Source of the DNA: Hwanghaeella grinnelliae
GTDB taxonomy: Bacteria > Pseudomonadota > Alphaproteobacteria > UBA8366 > Aestuariispiraceae
Direction of reading: 5' to 3'
Assembly: GCF_004005845.1 (NCBI RefSeq)
Contig: NZ_SADE01000004.1
Coordinates: forward strand, 620,001 to 684,000
Length of the DNA stretch: 64,000 nt
Part shown: positions 41,559 through 49,569 of the stretch, one piece after another
Numbering within the stretch: the stretch's first letter is position 1
How the letters are laid out: each line of letters starts with the position of its first letter
Made by a program: the position numbers and the translations under genes
The notes under the pieces: generated by a model
Database searches by the model: none
Told to the model about the DNA's origin: nothing
The model's input: the letters and a program-made list of their open reading frames with translations, nothing else

Positions 41559-42142
41559 ATTCAGGGACTCTTCTCGACCGCCGCGCGGCGGTGGCCCGCC
41601 TGCTCGAGGGGCGCAAGGATCTGCTGGTCGTGACCGGGCTCGGCTCGCCCTCCTACGACGTGATGGCGGCGGGGGACCATGACAACAACTATTACCTCTG
41701 GGCCGCCATGGGCAGCGCCACGACGGTGGGCCTGGGCCTCGCCATGTCGCAACCGGACAAGACCGTGCTGGTCCTGACCGGCGACGGGGAGGTGATGATG
41801 GGCGTCGGCGCGCTGGCGACGGTCTCGATCACGGGGCCGAAGAATCTGACCATCGGCGTCATCGACAATGGGCTGTTCGGCGAAACCGGCCAACAGCGCA
41901 GCCATGCGGGGCGGGGAATCGAGATATCCAAACTGGCGGCCAGCATGGACTTCGCCTGGACGGGTATTATCGATGACGAGGCCGGGATCGACGATCTGCG
42001 CGACCGTCTTTCTCATCGTGACGGGCCGCAACTGGCGACGATCAAGGTGACGGGGGAGAATGCGCCCCGCGTCCTGCCGCCCCGGGACGGGGTCCATATC
42101 AAGAACCGCTTCCGCGCGGCGCTCGGTTTCGAGCCGATCTGA
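41546..42142 (+). CDS. ThDP-dependent 2-oxoacid decarboxylase, beta (PP) subunit
   Basis: A 198-residue protein with the pyrophosphate-binding domain of ThDP enzymes: the GDG-x(n)-N motif reads TGDGEVMMGVGALATV through VIDNGLFGETG (about residues 88-125). It starts within the alpha gene (13-base overlap) and corresponds to the beta subunit (ComE-like) of sulfopyruvate/phosphonopyruvate decarboxylases. The two together form the active site. It is followed 63 bases later by the acyl-CoA dehydrogenase, which has an AAAAGGTAAGAGGA ribosome site. An aldehyde dehydrogenase that would take the product further is not in the cluster. Confidence 0.87.
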   Translation: MGEVNSGTLLDRRAAVARLLEGRKDLLVVTGLGSPSYDVMAAGDHDNNYYLWAAMGSATTVGLGLAMSQPDKTVLVLTGDGEVMMGVGALATVSITGPKNLTIGVIDNGLFGETGQQRSHAGRGIEISKLAASMDFAWTGIIDDEAGIDDLRDRLSHRDGPQLATIKVTGENAPRVLPPRDGVHIKNRFRAALGFEPI

Positions 42143-42205
42143 CGGGACGTCCAACGGAAAGATCGAGCGGCCAGGGTAGAGCGGAAAAGGTAAGAGGAAA
42201 ACTTC

Positions 42206-43372
42206 ATGCAAAACAGCAGCATCGGCGAAGGGTACGAGGATATCAGGGACGCGGTCCGCGCGCTCTGTGCCGAATTTCCATCCGAGTATCACCGCAAGGT
42301 GGACGAGGCGCGGGGATATCCCGAGGAATTCGTCGATGCGCTGACCAAGGCGGGCTGGATGGCGGCCCTGATCCCGGAGGAATTCGGCGGGTCCGGCCTG
42401 GGCCTGACGGAGGCCTCGGTCATCATGGAGGAAATCAACCGGGCGGGCGGCAATTCCGGCGCCTGCCACGGCCAGATGTACAACATGAACACGCTGGTCC
42501 GGCACGGCTCGGACGAACAGCGGCAGCGTTACCTGCCCAAGATCGCCAGCGGTGAATTGCGGCTGCAATCCATGGGCGTGACCGAACCGACGACCGGGAC
42601 CGACACGACCAAGATCAAGACCACGGCGGTGAGGAAGGGCGACCGCTATGTGATCAACGGGCAGAAGGTCTGGATCTCGCGCATTCAGCATTCCGACCTG
42701 ATGATCCTGCTGGCGCGCACCACGCCACTGGACGCGGTGAAGAAGAAGTCGGAAGGCCTGTCGATCTTCCTGGTCGACTTGAAGGAGGCCATCGGCAACG
42801 GCATGACCGTTCAGCCCATCGCCAATATGGTCAATCATGAGACCAATGAGCTGTTCTTCGACAATCTGGAGATCCCGGCGGAAAACCTGATCGGGGAGGA
42901 GGGGATGGGCTTCAAATACATCCTCACCGGCCTGAACGCGGAACGCGCCCTGATCGCGGCGGAATGCATCGGCGACGGCTATTGGTTCGTCGAGAAGGTC
43001 TCCGACTATGTCCGGGAAAGGGTCGTCTTCGGCCGCCCGATCGGCCAGAACCAGGGCGTTCAGTTCCCGATCGCGGAAAGCTATATCGAGGTCGAGGCCG
43101 CGAACCTGATGCGGTTCGAAGCCTGCCGCCTGTATGACGAGGGCAAACCCTGCGGGGCGCAGGCGAATATGGCGAAATACCTCGCCGCCAAGGCGTCCTG
43201 GGAAGCAGCGAATGCCTGCATTCAGTTCCATGGCGGTTTCGGCTTCGCCTGCGAATACGATGTGGAGCGAAAGTTCCGGGAAACCCGTCTTTATCAGGTC
43301 GCCCCGATCTCGACCAACCTGATCCTCAGCTATGTCGCCGAACATGTGCTCGATTTGCCGAGGTCCTTCTGA
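42206..43372 (+). CDS. Acyl-CoA dehydrogenase with non-standard C-terminal motif
   Basis: A 388-residue flavoenzyme with the three ACAD domains: N-terminal helical (about 1-115), beta (about 120-220, MGVTEPTTGTDTTKIKTTAVR and INGQKVWIS) and C-terminal helical. At the position usually reading YEGTxxI with the catalytic Glu, it has YQVAPISTNLIL, so that Glu is absent. An alternative base could be the Glu in GLNAERALIA, aligned by eye with Glu254 of isovaleryl-CoA dehydrogenase. Its stop overlaps the start of the CoA-transferase gene (one base), indicating joint production. Substrate unknown. Confidence 0.9.
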   Translation: MQNSSIGEGYEDIRDAVRALCAEFPSEYHRKVDEARGYPEEFVDALTKAGWMAALIPEEFGGSGLGLTEASVIMEEINRAGGNSGACHGQMYNMNTLVRHGSDEQRQRYLPKIASGELRLQSMGVTEPTTGTDTTKIKTTAVRKGDRYVINGQKVWISRIQHSDLMILLARTTPLDAVKKKSEGLSIFLVDLKEAIGNGMTVQPIANMVNHETNELFFDNLEIPAENLIGEEGMGFKYILTGLNAERALIAAECIGDGYWFVEKVSDYVRERVVFGRPIGQNQGVQFPIAESYIEVEAANLMRFEACRLYDEGKPCGAQANMAKYLAAKASWEAANACIQFHGGFGFACEYDVERKFRETRLYQVAPISTNLILSYVAEHVLDLPRSF

Positions 43373-44499
43373 TGGCGGGCGCCGGGCGGTTGCCGCTTGA
43401 AGGACTGACGGTCGTCGCGGTCGAACAGGCTGTCGCGGCACCCTTTTGCACCGCCAGGTTGGCCGATGCCGGGGCGCGGGTGATCAAGATCGAACGGCCG
43501 GAGGGGGATTTCGCGCGCGGCTACGACGCCGCCGTTTCGGGCCAGAGCAGTTATTTCGTCTGGCTCAATCGGGGCAAGGAATCCGTCGCGCTCGATCTCA
43601 CCACGGCCGACGGGAAAGCCGCCCTGCAAGCTTTGTTGGAGGAGGCCGACGTGCTGGTCCAGAACCTCAAGCCCGGCTCGCTCGAACGGCTCGGTTTTGG
43701 CCCGGACGCCTTGCGCAAATCGCATCCGCGCCTGGTAATCTGTTCAATCAGCGGCTATGGCGAAACCGGTCCTTTTGCGGAACGCAAGGCTTACGATCTG
43801 CTGATTCAGGCGGAATCCGGCCTGTGTTCCATCACCGGCGGGCCCAGCGAACCGGCCCGCGTCGGGATTTCCATCGTCGATGTCTCCACCGGCGCTACCG
43901 CCCATGCCGCGATCCTGGAAGCCTTGATCGCGCGCGGCGTCACGGGGGACGGGGCGGATATCCGTGTTTCCATGTTCGACGTGATGGCCGATTGGCTGAC
44001 CGTGCCGTTGCTGCAGCATGAAGGCGGCAAGCCGCCGAAGCGGATCGGCATGGCGCATCCGTCGATCGCGCCCTACGGAGTCTTCACGACGAAGGACGGG
44101 AAACAGCTTCTTATTTCGATACAGTCTGAGCGCGAATGGAAGAAATTCTGTATCACTTTTTTGCAGGATCCGGCGGCCGTCACCGACCCGACCTACGCCA
44201 GCAATGTCGCTCGGGTGAAGAACCGGACGGCGACCGACGACCTCGTCGGATCCGTCTTCGCCGAATTGTCCGAGGAAGAAGCCCGCGCGCGCCTGACCGA
44301 CGCCGATGTCGCCTTCGCGGGTGTCAACGATATGGGCGACTTGTCCCAGCACCCGCATCTGCGCCGAGTGACGGTGGAGACGGAAGCCGGGCCTGTATCT
44401 TATCCCGCGCCCGGCCCGATCTTCATCGGCGCGGAACGGCAATACGGTGCCGTTCCCGCCCTTGATGAACATAAAGAAACGCCGCCGAAACGCGGCTGA
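43372..44499 (+). CDS. CaiB/BaiF family CoA-transferase
   Basis: A 375-residue class III CoA-transferase. LPLEGLTVVAVEQAVAAPFCTARLADAGARVIKIERPEGDFARGYD (in parts) gives the N-terminal Rossmann-like start. YFVWLNRGKESVALDLTTADGKAALQALLEEADVLVQNLKPGSLERLG and ISGYGETGPFAERKAYDLLIQAESGL are conserved family blocks. The catalytic Asp is expected at the AYDLLIQ region. These enzymes move CoA between carboxylates, typically from an acyl-CoA to an incoming acid. The ATG overlaps the dehydrogenase stop. It probably activates the substrate of that dehydrogenase. Confidence 0.92.
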   Translation: MAGAGRLPLEGLTVVAVEQAVAAPFCTARLADAGARVIKIERPEGDFARGYDAAVSGQSSYFVWLNRGKESVALDLTTADGKAALQALLEEADVLVQNLKPGSLERLGFGPDALRKSHPRLVICSISGYGETGPFAERKAYDLLIQAESGLCSITGGPSEPARVGISIVDVSTGATAHAAILEALIARGVTGDGADIRVSMFDVMADWLTVPLLQHEGGKPPKRIGMAHPSIAPYGVFTTKDGKQLLISIQSEREWKKFCITFLQDPAAVTDPTYASNVARVKNRTATDDLVGSVFAELSEEEARARLTDADVAFAGVNDMGDLSQHPHLRRVTVETEAGPVSYPAPGPIFIGAERQYGAVPALDEHKETPPKRG

Positions 44500-44511
44500 C
44501 CGCCGGCGGTT

Positions 44512-44835
44512 CTATTTCAGGACGGACGCCGCCGTCGGAATGATCCGCTCGACCTTGATGGTTTCCCGATTGATGCAGGCGCCGACGCGATCGCTGAGGT
44601 TGTTCTTCCATTCGTCGCTTTCATAAACCGCCGCATAGAGCGCCTTGCGATGCTCTTCATCCTCGAACCGGCGGATCCAGATATACAGTCCGTCATTGTT
44701 TTCGACGCGGAAACTGCCGGCGATGACCATGCCGCGGGCCACCTGCATCGGGATGATTTCCTTTTCCATCAGCTCGATCCATTCGTCGATCTTGCCGGGG
44801 CGGATTTCGTAGGTACGCAATTCGTAGAACGCCAT
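44512..44835 (-). CDS. NIPSNAP family protein
   Basis: A 107-residue protein of the NIPSNAP/dimeric alpha-beta barrel type: MAFYELRTYEIRPGKIDEWIELMEKEIIPMQVARGM at the start, then GSFRVENNDGLYIWIRRFEDEEHRKALYAAVYESDEWKNNL, in parts. ATG 44835 follows GATGGAGGAAGAC. The family is often encoded beside catabolic clusters and may act as a small stabilising or substrate-binding protein; no catalytic residues are assigned. It is convergent with the CoA-transferase gene (12-base gap) and transcribed away from the amidohydrolase. Confidence 0.85.
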   Translation of the reverse strand: MAFYELRTYEIRPGKIDEWIELMEKEIIPMQVARGMVIAGSFRVENNDGLYIWIRRFEDEEHRKALYAAVYESDEWKNNLSDRVGACINRETIKVERIIPTAASVLK

Positions 44836-44940
44836 GTCTTCCTCCATCGCAACGCGTTGATTCCATTGCGGGGAGCATTCCATAGGGCAACGCGCCGCGC
44901 CAGCGGATATGCGCCTGGATTTATGACGCGGGGTAAACTT

Positions 44941-46275
44941 TTAAAGCGTGTCCTGGAACTGGACCTGTTGGCCCAGCGGCGTGCCCAAAAGCTCGTCTTC
45001 CCGCATCACCGTGTTGCCGCGGATGATCGTGGCCATGGGCCAGGCGGTGACGCGCTTGCCGTCATAAGGGGTCCAGGCGGATTTGCTCTTGATCCAGCCA
45101 TCGGTGATTTCCCGGTCGGCCTTCATGTCGACGACGGTGAAGTCGGCGTCATAGCCGACCGCGATACGGCCCTTGCCGGCGATGCGGAAAATGCGCGCCG
45201 GTCCGGTGCTGGTCATATCCACGAAGCGTTCCAGCGTCAGGCGCCCTTCATTCACATGGTTCAACATGATGGGAACCAAGGTCTGAACCCCGGTCATGCC
45301 GCTTGGGCTTTGCGGGTAGGGTTTGGCCTTTTCCTCAAGCGTATGCGGGGCGTGGTCGGACCCGATGACGTCGACGATGCCGTCGGCGACAGCGCGCCAT
45401 AGGGCGTCGCGCTGTTCCGCGTCGCGGATCGGCGGGTTCATCTGGGCCCGCGACCCAATGCGTTCGTAGTCATCGGGCGCGCAGAGGGTCAGGTGCTGCG
45501 GTGTCGTCTCCACACTGGCGATATGCTTGTGGCGGGCCAGTAGCGCCATTTCCTCGCCAGTTGTAATATGCAGGACATGGACCCGCCGGCGGGTTTCTTC
45601 CGCCAGTTTCAGTATCCTTTGGGTCGCTTTCAGGCAAACCTCCACATCGCGCCAGACCGGATGCATCGTGACCGGCGCGCCGTCGGCGACCAAATGCGCC
45701 CGTTCCTGCAGGCGGTCATTGTCTTCGGCATGAACGGCGACGACGCGCCGCCCAGCGCCCAGAATGCCGCGGATGGTTTCGTCATCGGGGGAGAGCAGGT
45801 CGCCGGTCGAAGCGCCCATGAAGATCTTCACCCCGCAGATGCCCTTTTTATACTCAAGTTCCGGCAGTGTTGCGATGCTCGCCGCCGCCCCGCCGACATA
45901 AAAGGCAAAATCGGTCCAGGACCGGCCTGCCGCGCGGTCCAGTTTGTCGTCTATGGCCTCCGCCGTGATGGTCAGTGGAGAGGTATTCGGCATCTCGAAA
46001 AAGGCCGTGACGCCGCCCGCCGCCGCGCCGGCCGACCCGCTGGCCAAATCTTCCTTGTGCGTCGGCCCAGGTTCCCGGAAATGAACCTGGCTGTCGATCA
46101 CGCCGGGCAGGACGTGAAGGCCGGTGCAATCCATCGTCTCCGTGGCATCGGCGGATGAAAGGCTGCCAATCGCGATCACCTTGCCGCCGGAAATGCCGAC
46201 ATCAACGTCTTGGCGTCCCGAGGGAGTAAGGACAGTGCCGCCTTTGAGAAGGAGGTCGAAGAGAAGGGCGGCCAT
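44941..46275 (-). CDS. Dihydroorotase-like amidohydrolase with QxH in place of HxH
   Basis: A 444-residue cyclic amidohydrolase. GVIDSQVHFREPGPTHKEDL is the dihydroorotase/allantoinase signature, but the usual DxHxH reads Asp61-Ser-Gln63-Val-His65, so the first metal-binding His is replaced by Gln. The carboxylated Lys is in GVKIFMGAS (Lys150). Other ligands are in VHAEDN (His182), HVLHITT (His236) and GSDHAPHT (Asp307). The general form fits class I dihydroorotase or a related hydantoinase/allantoinase; a Gln variant is seen in some alphaproteobacterial members. No pyr genes adjoin it. Together with the previous genes it may belong to a ring or imide breakdown route, which is inference. Confidence 0.87.
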   Translation of the reverse strand: MAALLFDLLLKGGTVLTPSGRQDVDVGISGGKVIAIGSLSSADATETMDCTGLHVLPGVIDSQVHFREPGPTHKEDLASGSAGAAAGGVTAFFEMPNTSPLTITAEAIDDKLDRAAGRSWTDFAFYVGGAAASIATLPELEYKKGICGVKIFMGASTGDLLSPDDETIRGILGAGRRVVAVHAEDNDRLQERAHLVADGAPVTMHPVWRDVEVCLKATQRILKLAEETRRRVHVLHITTGEEMALLARHKHIASVETTPQHLTLCAPDDYERIGSRAQMNPPIRDAEQRDALWRAVADGIVDVIGSDHAPHTLEEKAKPYPQSPSGMTGVQTLVPIMLNHVNEGRLTLERFVDMTSTGPARIFRIAGKGRIAVGYDADFTVVDMKADREITDGWIKSKSAWTPYDGKRVTAWPMATIIRGNTVMREDELLGTPLGQQVQFQDTL

Positions 46276-46493
46276 GGCATTTCCTTTCTGTTACCGAACG
46301 GGTTGGAGGCTGCGCGACTCTAAGCACGCTGTGTCCGGCCCTGCAACGGGCCCCGGCGTCAAACAGAGCGAAGCGGTGTAAAGACCCGGCTTGTTTATAG
46401 GCCCGGTCTTTTTAGAAGCCCGGATTGGCAACAAGACTTGGATTGCGCCTGAAACACGGTACGTTTCAAGGAAAGATCGATCAGGGGGTGGCT

Positions 46494-47375
46494 ATGATTG
46501 AGGCAACGGAACACCCGAAGTCATTTGTCGAAGTCAAAGGCAAGCGGATGGCCTATGTGGAAATGGGCGAGGGCGATCCCATTGTCTTTCTGCACGGCAA
46601 TCCGACCTCGTCTTATCTGTGGCGGAACATCATGCCGGAATTGACCGGTCACGGGCGCTGCATCGCGCCCGACCTGATCGGCATGGGGGACAGCGACAAG
46701 CTGGAACCGTCCGGACCGGACCGGTATCGCTTCGTTGAACATAGGGATTATCTGGACGGATTCTTGGATGCGGTGGGCGCGACCGGCAATGTCATCCTGG
46801 TCGTCCACGATTGGGGATCGGCGCTTGGTTTCGACTGGGCGAACCGCAACCGCGGCAGGGTCCAGGGCATCGCCTATATGGAAGGCATTGTCCGGCCCAT
46901 CGCCTGGGACGAATTCAACCAGGATGCACGACCGGTTTTCGAAGGCTTTCGGTCGGATAAGGGCGAGGCGATGGTGCTGGAGAAGAACATCTTCGTCGAA
47001 CGTGTTCTGCCGGGATCGATCCTGCGCGGGTTGACCGACGCGGAAATGGCGGTCTACCGCCGGCCCTTCGAGACACCGGGGGAGGACCGCCGCCCGACCC
47101 TGACCTGGCCGCGTCAGATCCCTTTGGACGGTATGCCCGAAGACGTCACCGCCATCGTCGCGGATTACGCCACCTGGATGGCGGGGAACGACGTGCCGAA
47201 ACTGTTTGTGGACGCTGACCCCGGGGCGATCCTGATCGGCCCCCAGCGGGAGTTCTGCCGGGGATGGAAGAACCAAACCGCCGTTACCGTGAAAGGCAGT
47301 CATTTCATCCAGGAAGATTCACCGGGTGACATTGCCGGGGCGCTGCGGGGATGGGTCGCCGGTATTCGCGGATGA
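46494..47375 (+). CDS. dhaA: Haloalkane dehalogenase (subfamily II)
   Basis: A 293-residue alpha/beta hydrolase closely following DhaA-type enzymes. The nucleophile is Asp106 in VVHDWGSALGF, the acid Glu130 in YMEGIVRP and the base His270 in GSHFIQEDSP. The halide-stabilising pair is Asn36 (HGNPTSSYLWRN) and Trp107. This complete pentad with Glu after strand 6 is the subfamily II pattern. The reaction hydrolyses haloalkanes to alcohol and halide (EC 3.8.1.5). ATG 46494 follows CAGGGGGT. It is divergent from the amidohydrolase, with 218 bases between. Environmental relevance could be natural halogenated compounds in seawater. Confidence 0.93.
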   Translation: MIEATEHPKSFVEVKGKRMAYVEMGEGDPIVFLHGNPTSSYLWRNIMPELTGHGRCIAPDLIGMGDSDKLEPSGPDRYRFVEHRDYLDGFLDAVGATGNVILVVHDWGSALGFDWANRNRGRVQGIAYMEGIVRPIAWDEFNQDARPVFEGFRSDKGEAMVLEKNIFVERVLPGSILRGLTDAEMAVYRRPFETPGEDRRPTLTWPRQIPLDGMPEDVTAIVADYATWMAGNDVPKLFVDADPGAILIGPQREFCRGWKNQTAVTVKGSHFIQEDSPGDIAGALRGWVAGIRG

Positions 47376-47398
47376 TCCAGGCGGTTCGGGAGTTTTAG

Positions 47399-48145
47399 AT
47401 GCTGGAAGCCTTGAACTTCATCGTCGATCAGGTCGGCTTGTCGGGTCTGCTGCTGAATGCCGCGATCCTCGCGTTGATTTTCGGTGGTGGCGCGAAACGG
47501 CGCGTCCTGGGCATTGCCCTTCTTGTCGTTGCAATGCCTCTGTCATCACGGATCGCGGCGCTGCCCCTGGATGCGACAACGGTCGAGTTCGATGCATTCC
47601 CGCCCAGCCTTCGTGGCGACGCGGTCGTGGTTTACGGGGCAGGGGTGTTTGCCGATCCGACCGGCGGGATGTGGCCGACCGGCGCCTCTACCAGTCGGGC
47701 CGCGGTAGGGGTGGCTCTCTCCAAGAGCTTGAATGTGCCATTGGTCGTCAGCGGCGGCATCGTCAGACCCGATTTGGCCGCCGAAGCCCTGGTCCTTGCC
47801 GAAGTGTTGCGACTGCCGCCGGAAACAGTGCTTGAGTCGAAAGCAGGCACGACCGCTGAAAATGCGCACTATGTCGCTGAAATTTGCGACCAGCGTGACT
47901 GGGATTCAATCATTCTGGTGACCAGTCGGGAGCATACGCGGCGCGCGGTGGCCGCTGCGCGGACGGCAGGAACCGATGTTGCCGAGGTGATTGCTGCTTC
48001 CGGCGGTCCGGTGCCGGTCGGTTTGGCGGACTTTATCCCGGGGGCCAGTGGACTGAGCCATTGGAGGCCGATCATCCACGAATATGTCGGCATCCTTTGG
48101 TACATCCTTTCCGGTGGGATCGATCCCGGGACTTTGCTCCAATAA
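47399..48145 (+). CDS. YdcF/ElyC-like DUF218 membrane protein
   Basis: A 248-residue protein with two N-terminal membrane helices (about 12-28 and 33-50) and a periplasmic DUF218 domain. The nucleotide-like binding start is DAVVVYGAGVFADPTGG, SGGIVRPDLAAEA matches the middle part, and LESKAGTTAENAHYVAEICDQRDWDSIILVTSREHTRRAVAAARTAG (in parts) matches the conserved ExxxxxTxENA...S..H.RR block. ElyC-type proteins act in envelope or peptidoglycan-lipid carrier metabolism; the exact function here is unknown. It is 24 bases after the dehalogenase gene and may share its transcript. Confidence 0.87.
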   Translation: MLEALNFIVDQVGLSGLLLNAAILALIFGGGAKRRVLGIALLVVAMPLSSRIAALPLDATTVEFDAFPPSLRGDAVVVYGAGVFADPTGGMWPTGASTSRAAVGVALSKSLNVPLVVSGGIVRPDLAAEALVLAEVLRLPPETVLESKAGTTAENAHYVAEICDQRDWDSIILVTSREHTRRAVAAARTAGTDVAEVIAASGGPVPVGLADFIPGASGLSHWRPIIHEYVGILWYILSGGIDPGTLLQ

Positions 48146-48296
48146 GGTTTTGTCCGATAGGGAAGGGTGCGGCGATCGGGCCGTAAACCCGTTGATCGGC
48201 CCTTGCTTGGCTGGTTGAGTAGGATCATACCCCAATGCGGATCGACACATTCGGGATCGCAAAACCCGGGACGGCAAAACAAGGGAGAGAATGGGA

Positions 48297-49097
48297 ATGG
48301 ATAATTGGCTTCCGGATTTCAGGTTGGACGGCAAGGCAATCCTGGTCACCGGCGCATCGCGCGGGTTGGGCCTGGCGATGGCACAGGCGATGGCCGCCAG
48401 CGGCGCGACCGTCGTGCTGAACGGGCGCGATGAGAAAAATCTGGAGGAAGCATGTAAGGCCTTCGCCGAAGCCGGCCTTAGCGCCGATATCGCCCCTTTC
48501 GATGTGTTGGACATGGACGCGGCGGAAGACGCCTTGGCGGAAATCGGGAAACGCCACGGGGGGCTCTATGGCTTGATAAACAATGCCGGTCACCAGCACC
48601 GCAGTCCTTTGGAAGAGTTTTCCGATGACGCCTTTCAGGAATTGATCGCGGTGCATTTGACCAGCGCGTTTCAACTGTCCAAACGCGCCGCCAAGATGAT
48701 GCTGGATACTGAAATACTGGATGAATCCAAACCCGTCGACCGGGGGCGCATTATCAACATCTGTTCCGTGCTTTCCAGTCACGGACGACCGACGGTTCCG
48801 GCCTACGCGGCGGCAAAGACGGGGCTGGTTGGGCTGATACGCGGCTTGGCCGCGGATCTTGGCCCTCGCGGCGTTAATGTGAATGGCATCGCGCCGGGCT
48901 ATTTCCTGACCGAGATCAACAAACCTTTGTTGGCGGACAAGGCGTTCACGGCCTGGGTCGAGAACCGGACGCCGATGGGGCGTTGGGCGGATCCGCGTGA
49001 GTTGGGCGGGGCGGCAGTTTATCTGATGTCACCCGCGGCGTCTTTCGTGAACGGTCACGTCCTGTCTGTAGACGGTGGCATGACGGCGGTACTTTGA
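48297..49097 (+). CDS. SDR-family oxidoreductase
   Basis: A 266-residue short-chain dehydrogenase/reductase. ILVTGASRGLGLAMAQAMAASGATVVLNGRDEKNLEEA (in parts) is the TGxxxGxG cofactor motif followed by the NGR sequence typical of NADP-preferring enzymes. NNAGHQHRSPLEE lies near residue 90, and the catalytic Ser-Tyr-Lys is in ICSVLSSHGRPTVPAYAAAKTG. GVNVNGIAPGYFLTEINKPL is the conserved P-G segment. The closest general resemblance is to gluconate 5-dehydrogenase-type SDRs. ATG 48297 is favoured over 48291 by spacing from AGGGAGAG. A terminator follows. The substrate is not predictable. Confidence 0.92.
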   Translation: MDNWLPDFRLDGKAILVTGASRGLGLAMAQAMAASGATVVLNGRDEKNLEEACKAFAEAGLSADIAPFDVLDMDAAEDALAEIGKRHGGLYGLINNAGHQHRSPLEEFSDDAFQELIAVHLTSAFQLSKRAAKMMLDTEILDESKPVDRGRIINICSVLSSHGRPTVPAYAAAKTGLVGLIRGLAADLGPRGVNVNGIAPGYFLTEINKPLLADKAFTAWVENRTPMGRWADPRELGGAAVYLMSPAASFVNGHVLSVDGGMTAVL

Positions 49098-49140
49098 GGC
49101 GGGCTTAAAAAAGGATCTTGGAAGACGGGAAGGCAAAAAA

Positions 49141-49165
49141 AACGGGGCGTCCAAGACGCCCCGTT
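49141..49165. terminator. Bidirectional rho-independent terminator
   Basis: The perfect 11-base stem AACGGGGCGTC (49141-49151)/GACGCCCCGTT (49155-49165) with loop CAA has eight A on the left side and TTGAAAA on the right. It can end both the SDR gene and, with a U-tract, the convergent zinc-ribbon gene. Confidence 0.85.
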
Positions 49166-49188
49166 TGAAAATCGATATCGGTTAAACG

Positions 49189-49359
49189 TTAAGCGGCCAG
49201 CGAGGAATCGTTCCATGCACTGGTTTGCTTGCAGTTCGAACAAATCCGTTCACCCGGCCAGGAACTGTTGAACTCGTTCCGGCACATGAGGCATTTCCGG
49301 GGCTTCGTCTCATACTGACGGTCGGAACGCGGCTTCTTGTTCTTTTCGGAATCGCTCAT
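49189..49359 (-). CDS. 56-residue zinc-ribbon-like protein
   Basis: An intact 56-codon gene starting MSDSEKNKKPRSDRQYETKP. A CLMC...CSNC pair (cysteines at about 23, 26, 40 and 43) gives a four-cysteine zinc ribbon with a conserved SSWPGERIC between the knuckles. It ends in an Ala tail. ATG 49359 follows GGTGAGAGAG. Short alphaproteobacterial zinc-ribbon proteins of this shape are usually annotated as hypothetical or as transcription-coupled small proteins. It has its own terminator (49141-49165). Function unknown; nucleic-acid or protein binding is likely. Confidence 0.8.
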   Translation of the reverse strand: MSDSEKNKKPRSDRQYETKPRKCLMCRNEFNSSWPGERICSNCKQTSAWNDSSLAA

Positions 49360-49569
49360 CTACTCTCTCACCTTCTACAGTTTCCGCCCCGGCGCTTTGT
49401 TTTTTTAGACAAAGACTTTTGTCGCACGGAACCTGATGGAACCGTCAATTTGCGCAGCAGTGCGGATTGAATTTTTGAACAATGCTGAAATTCAGCAACC
49501 AACGTCGTGGACGAGATATATAGGACATCTGTCACAGAAATGCAAAGATTTTTGCCTTAAAGGACATCC

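Noticed and set aside
41561-43441. 626-codon open frame on the minus strand
   Set aside because: It lies opposite the ThDP beta subunit and the acyl-CoA dehydrogenase, both with clear domains; composition is the mirror of GC-rich codon use.
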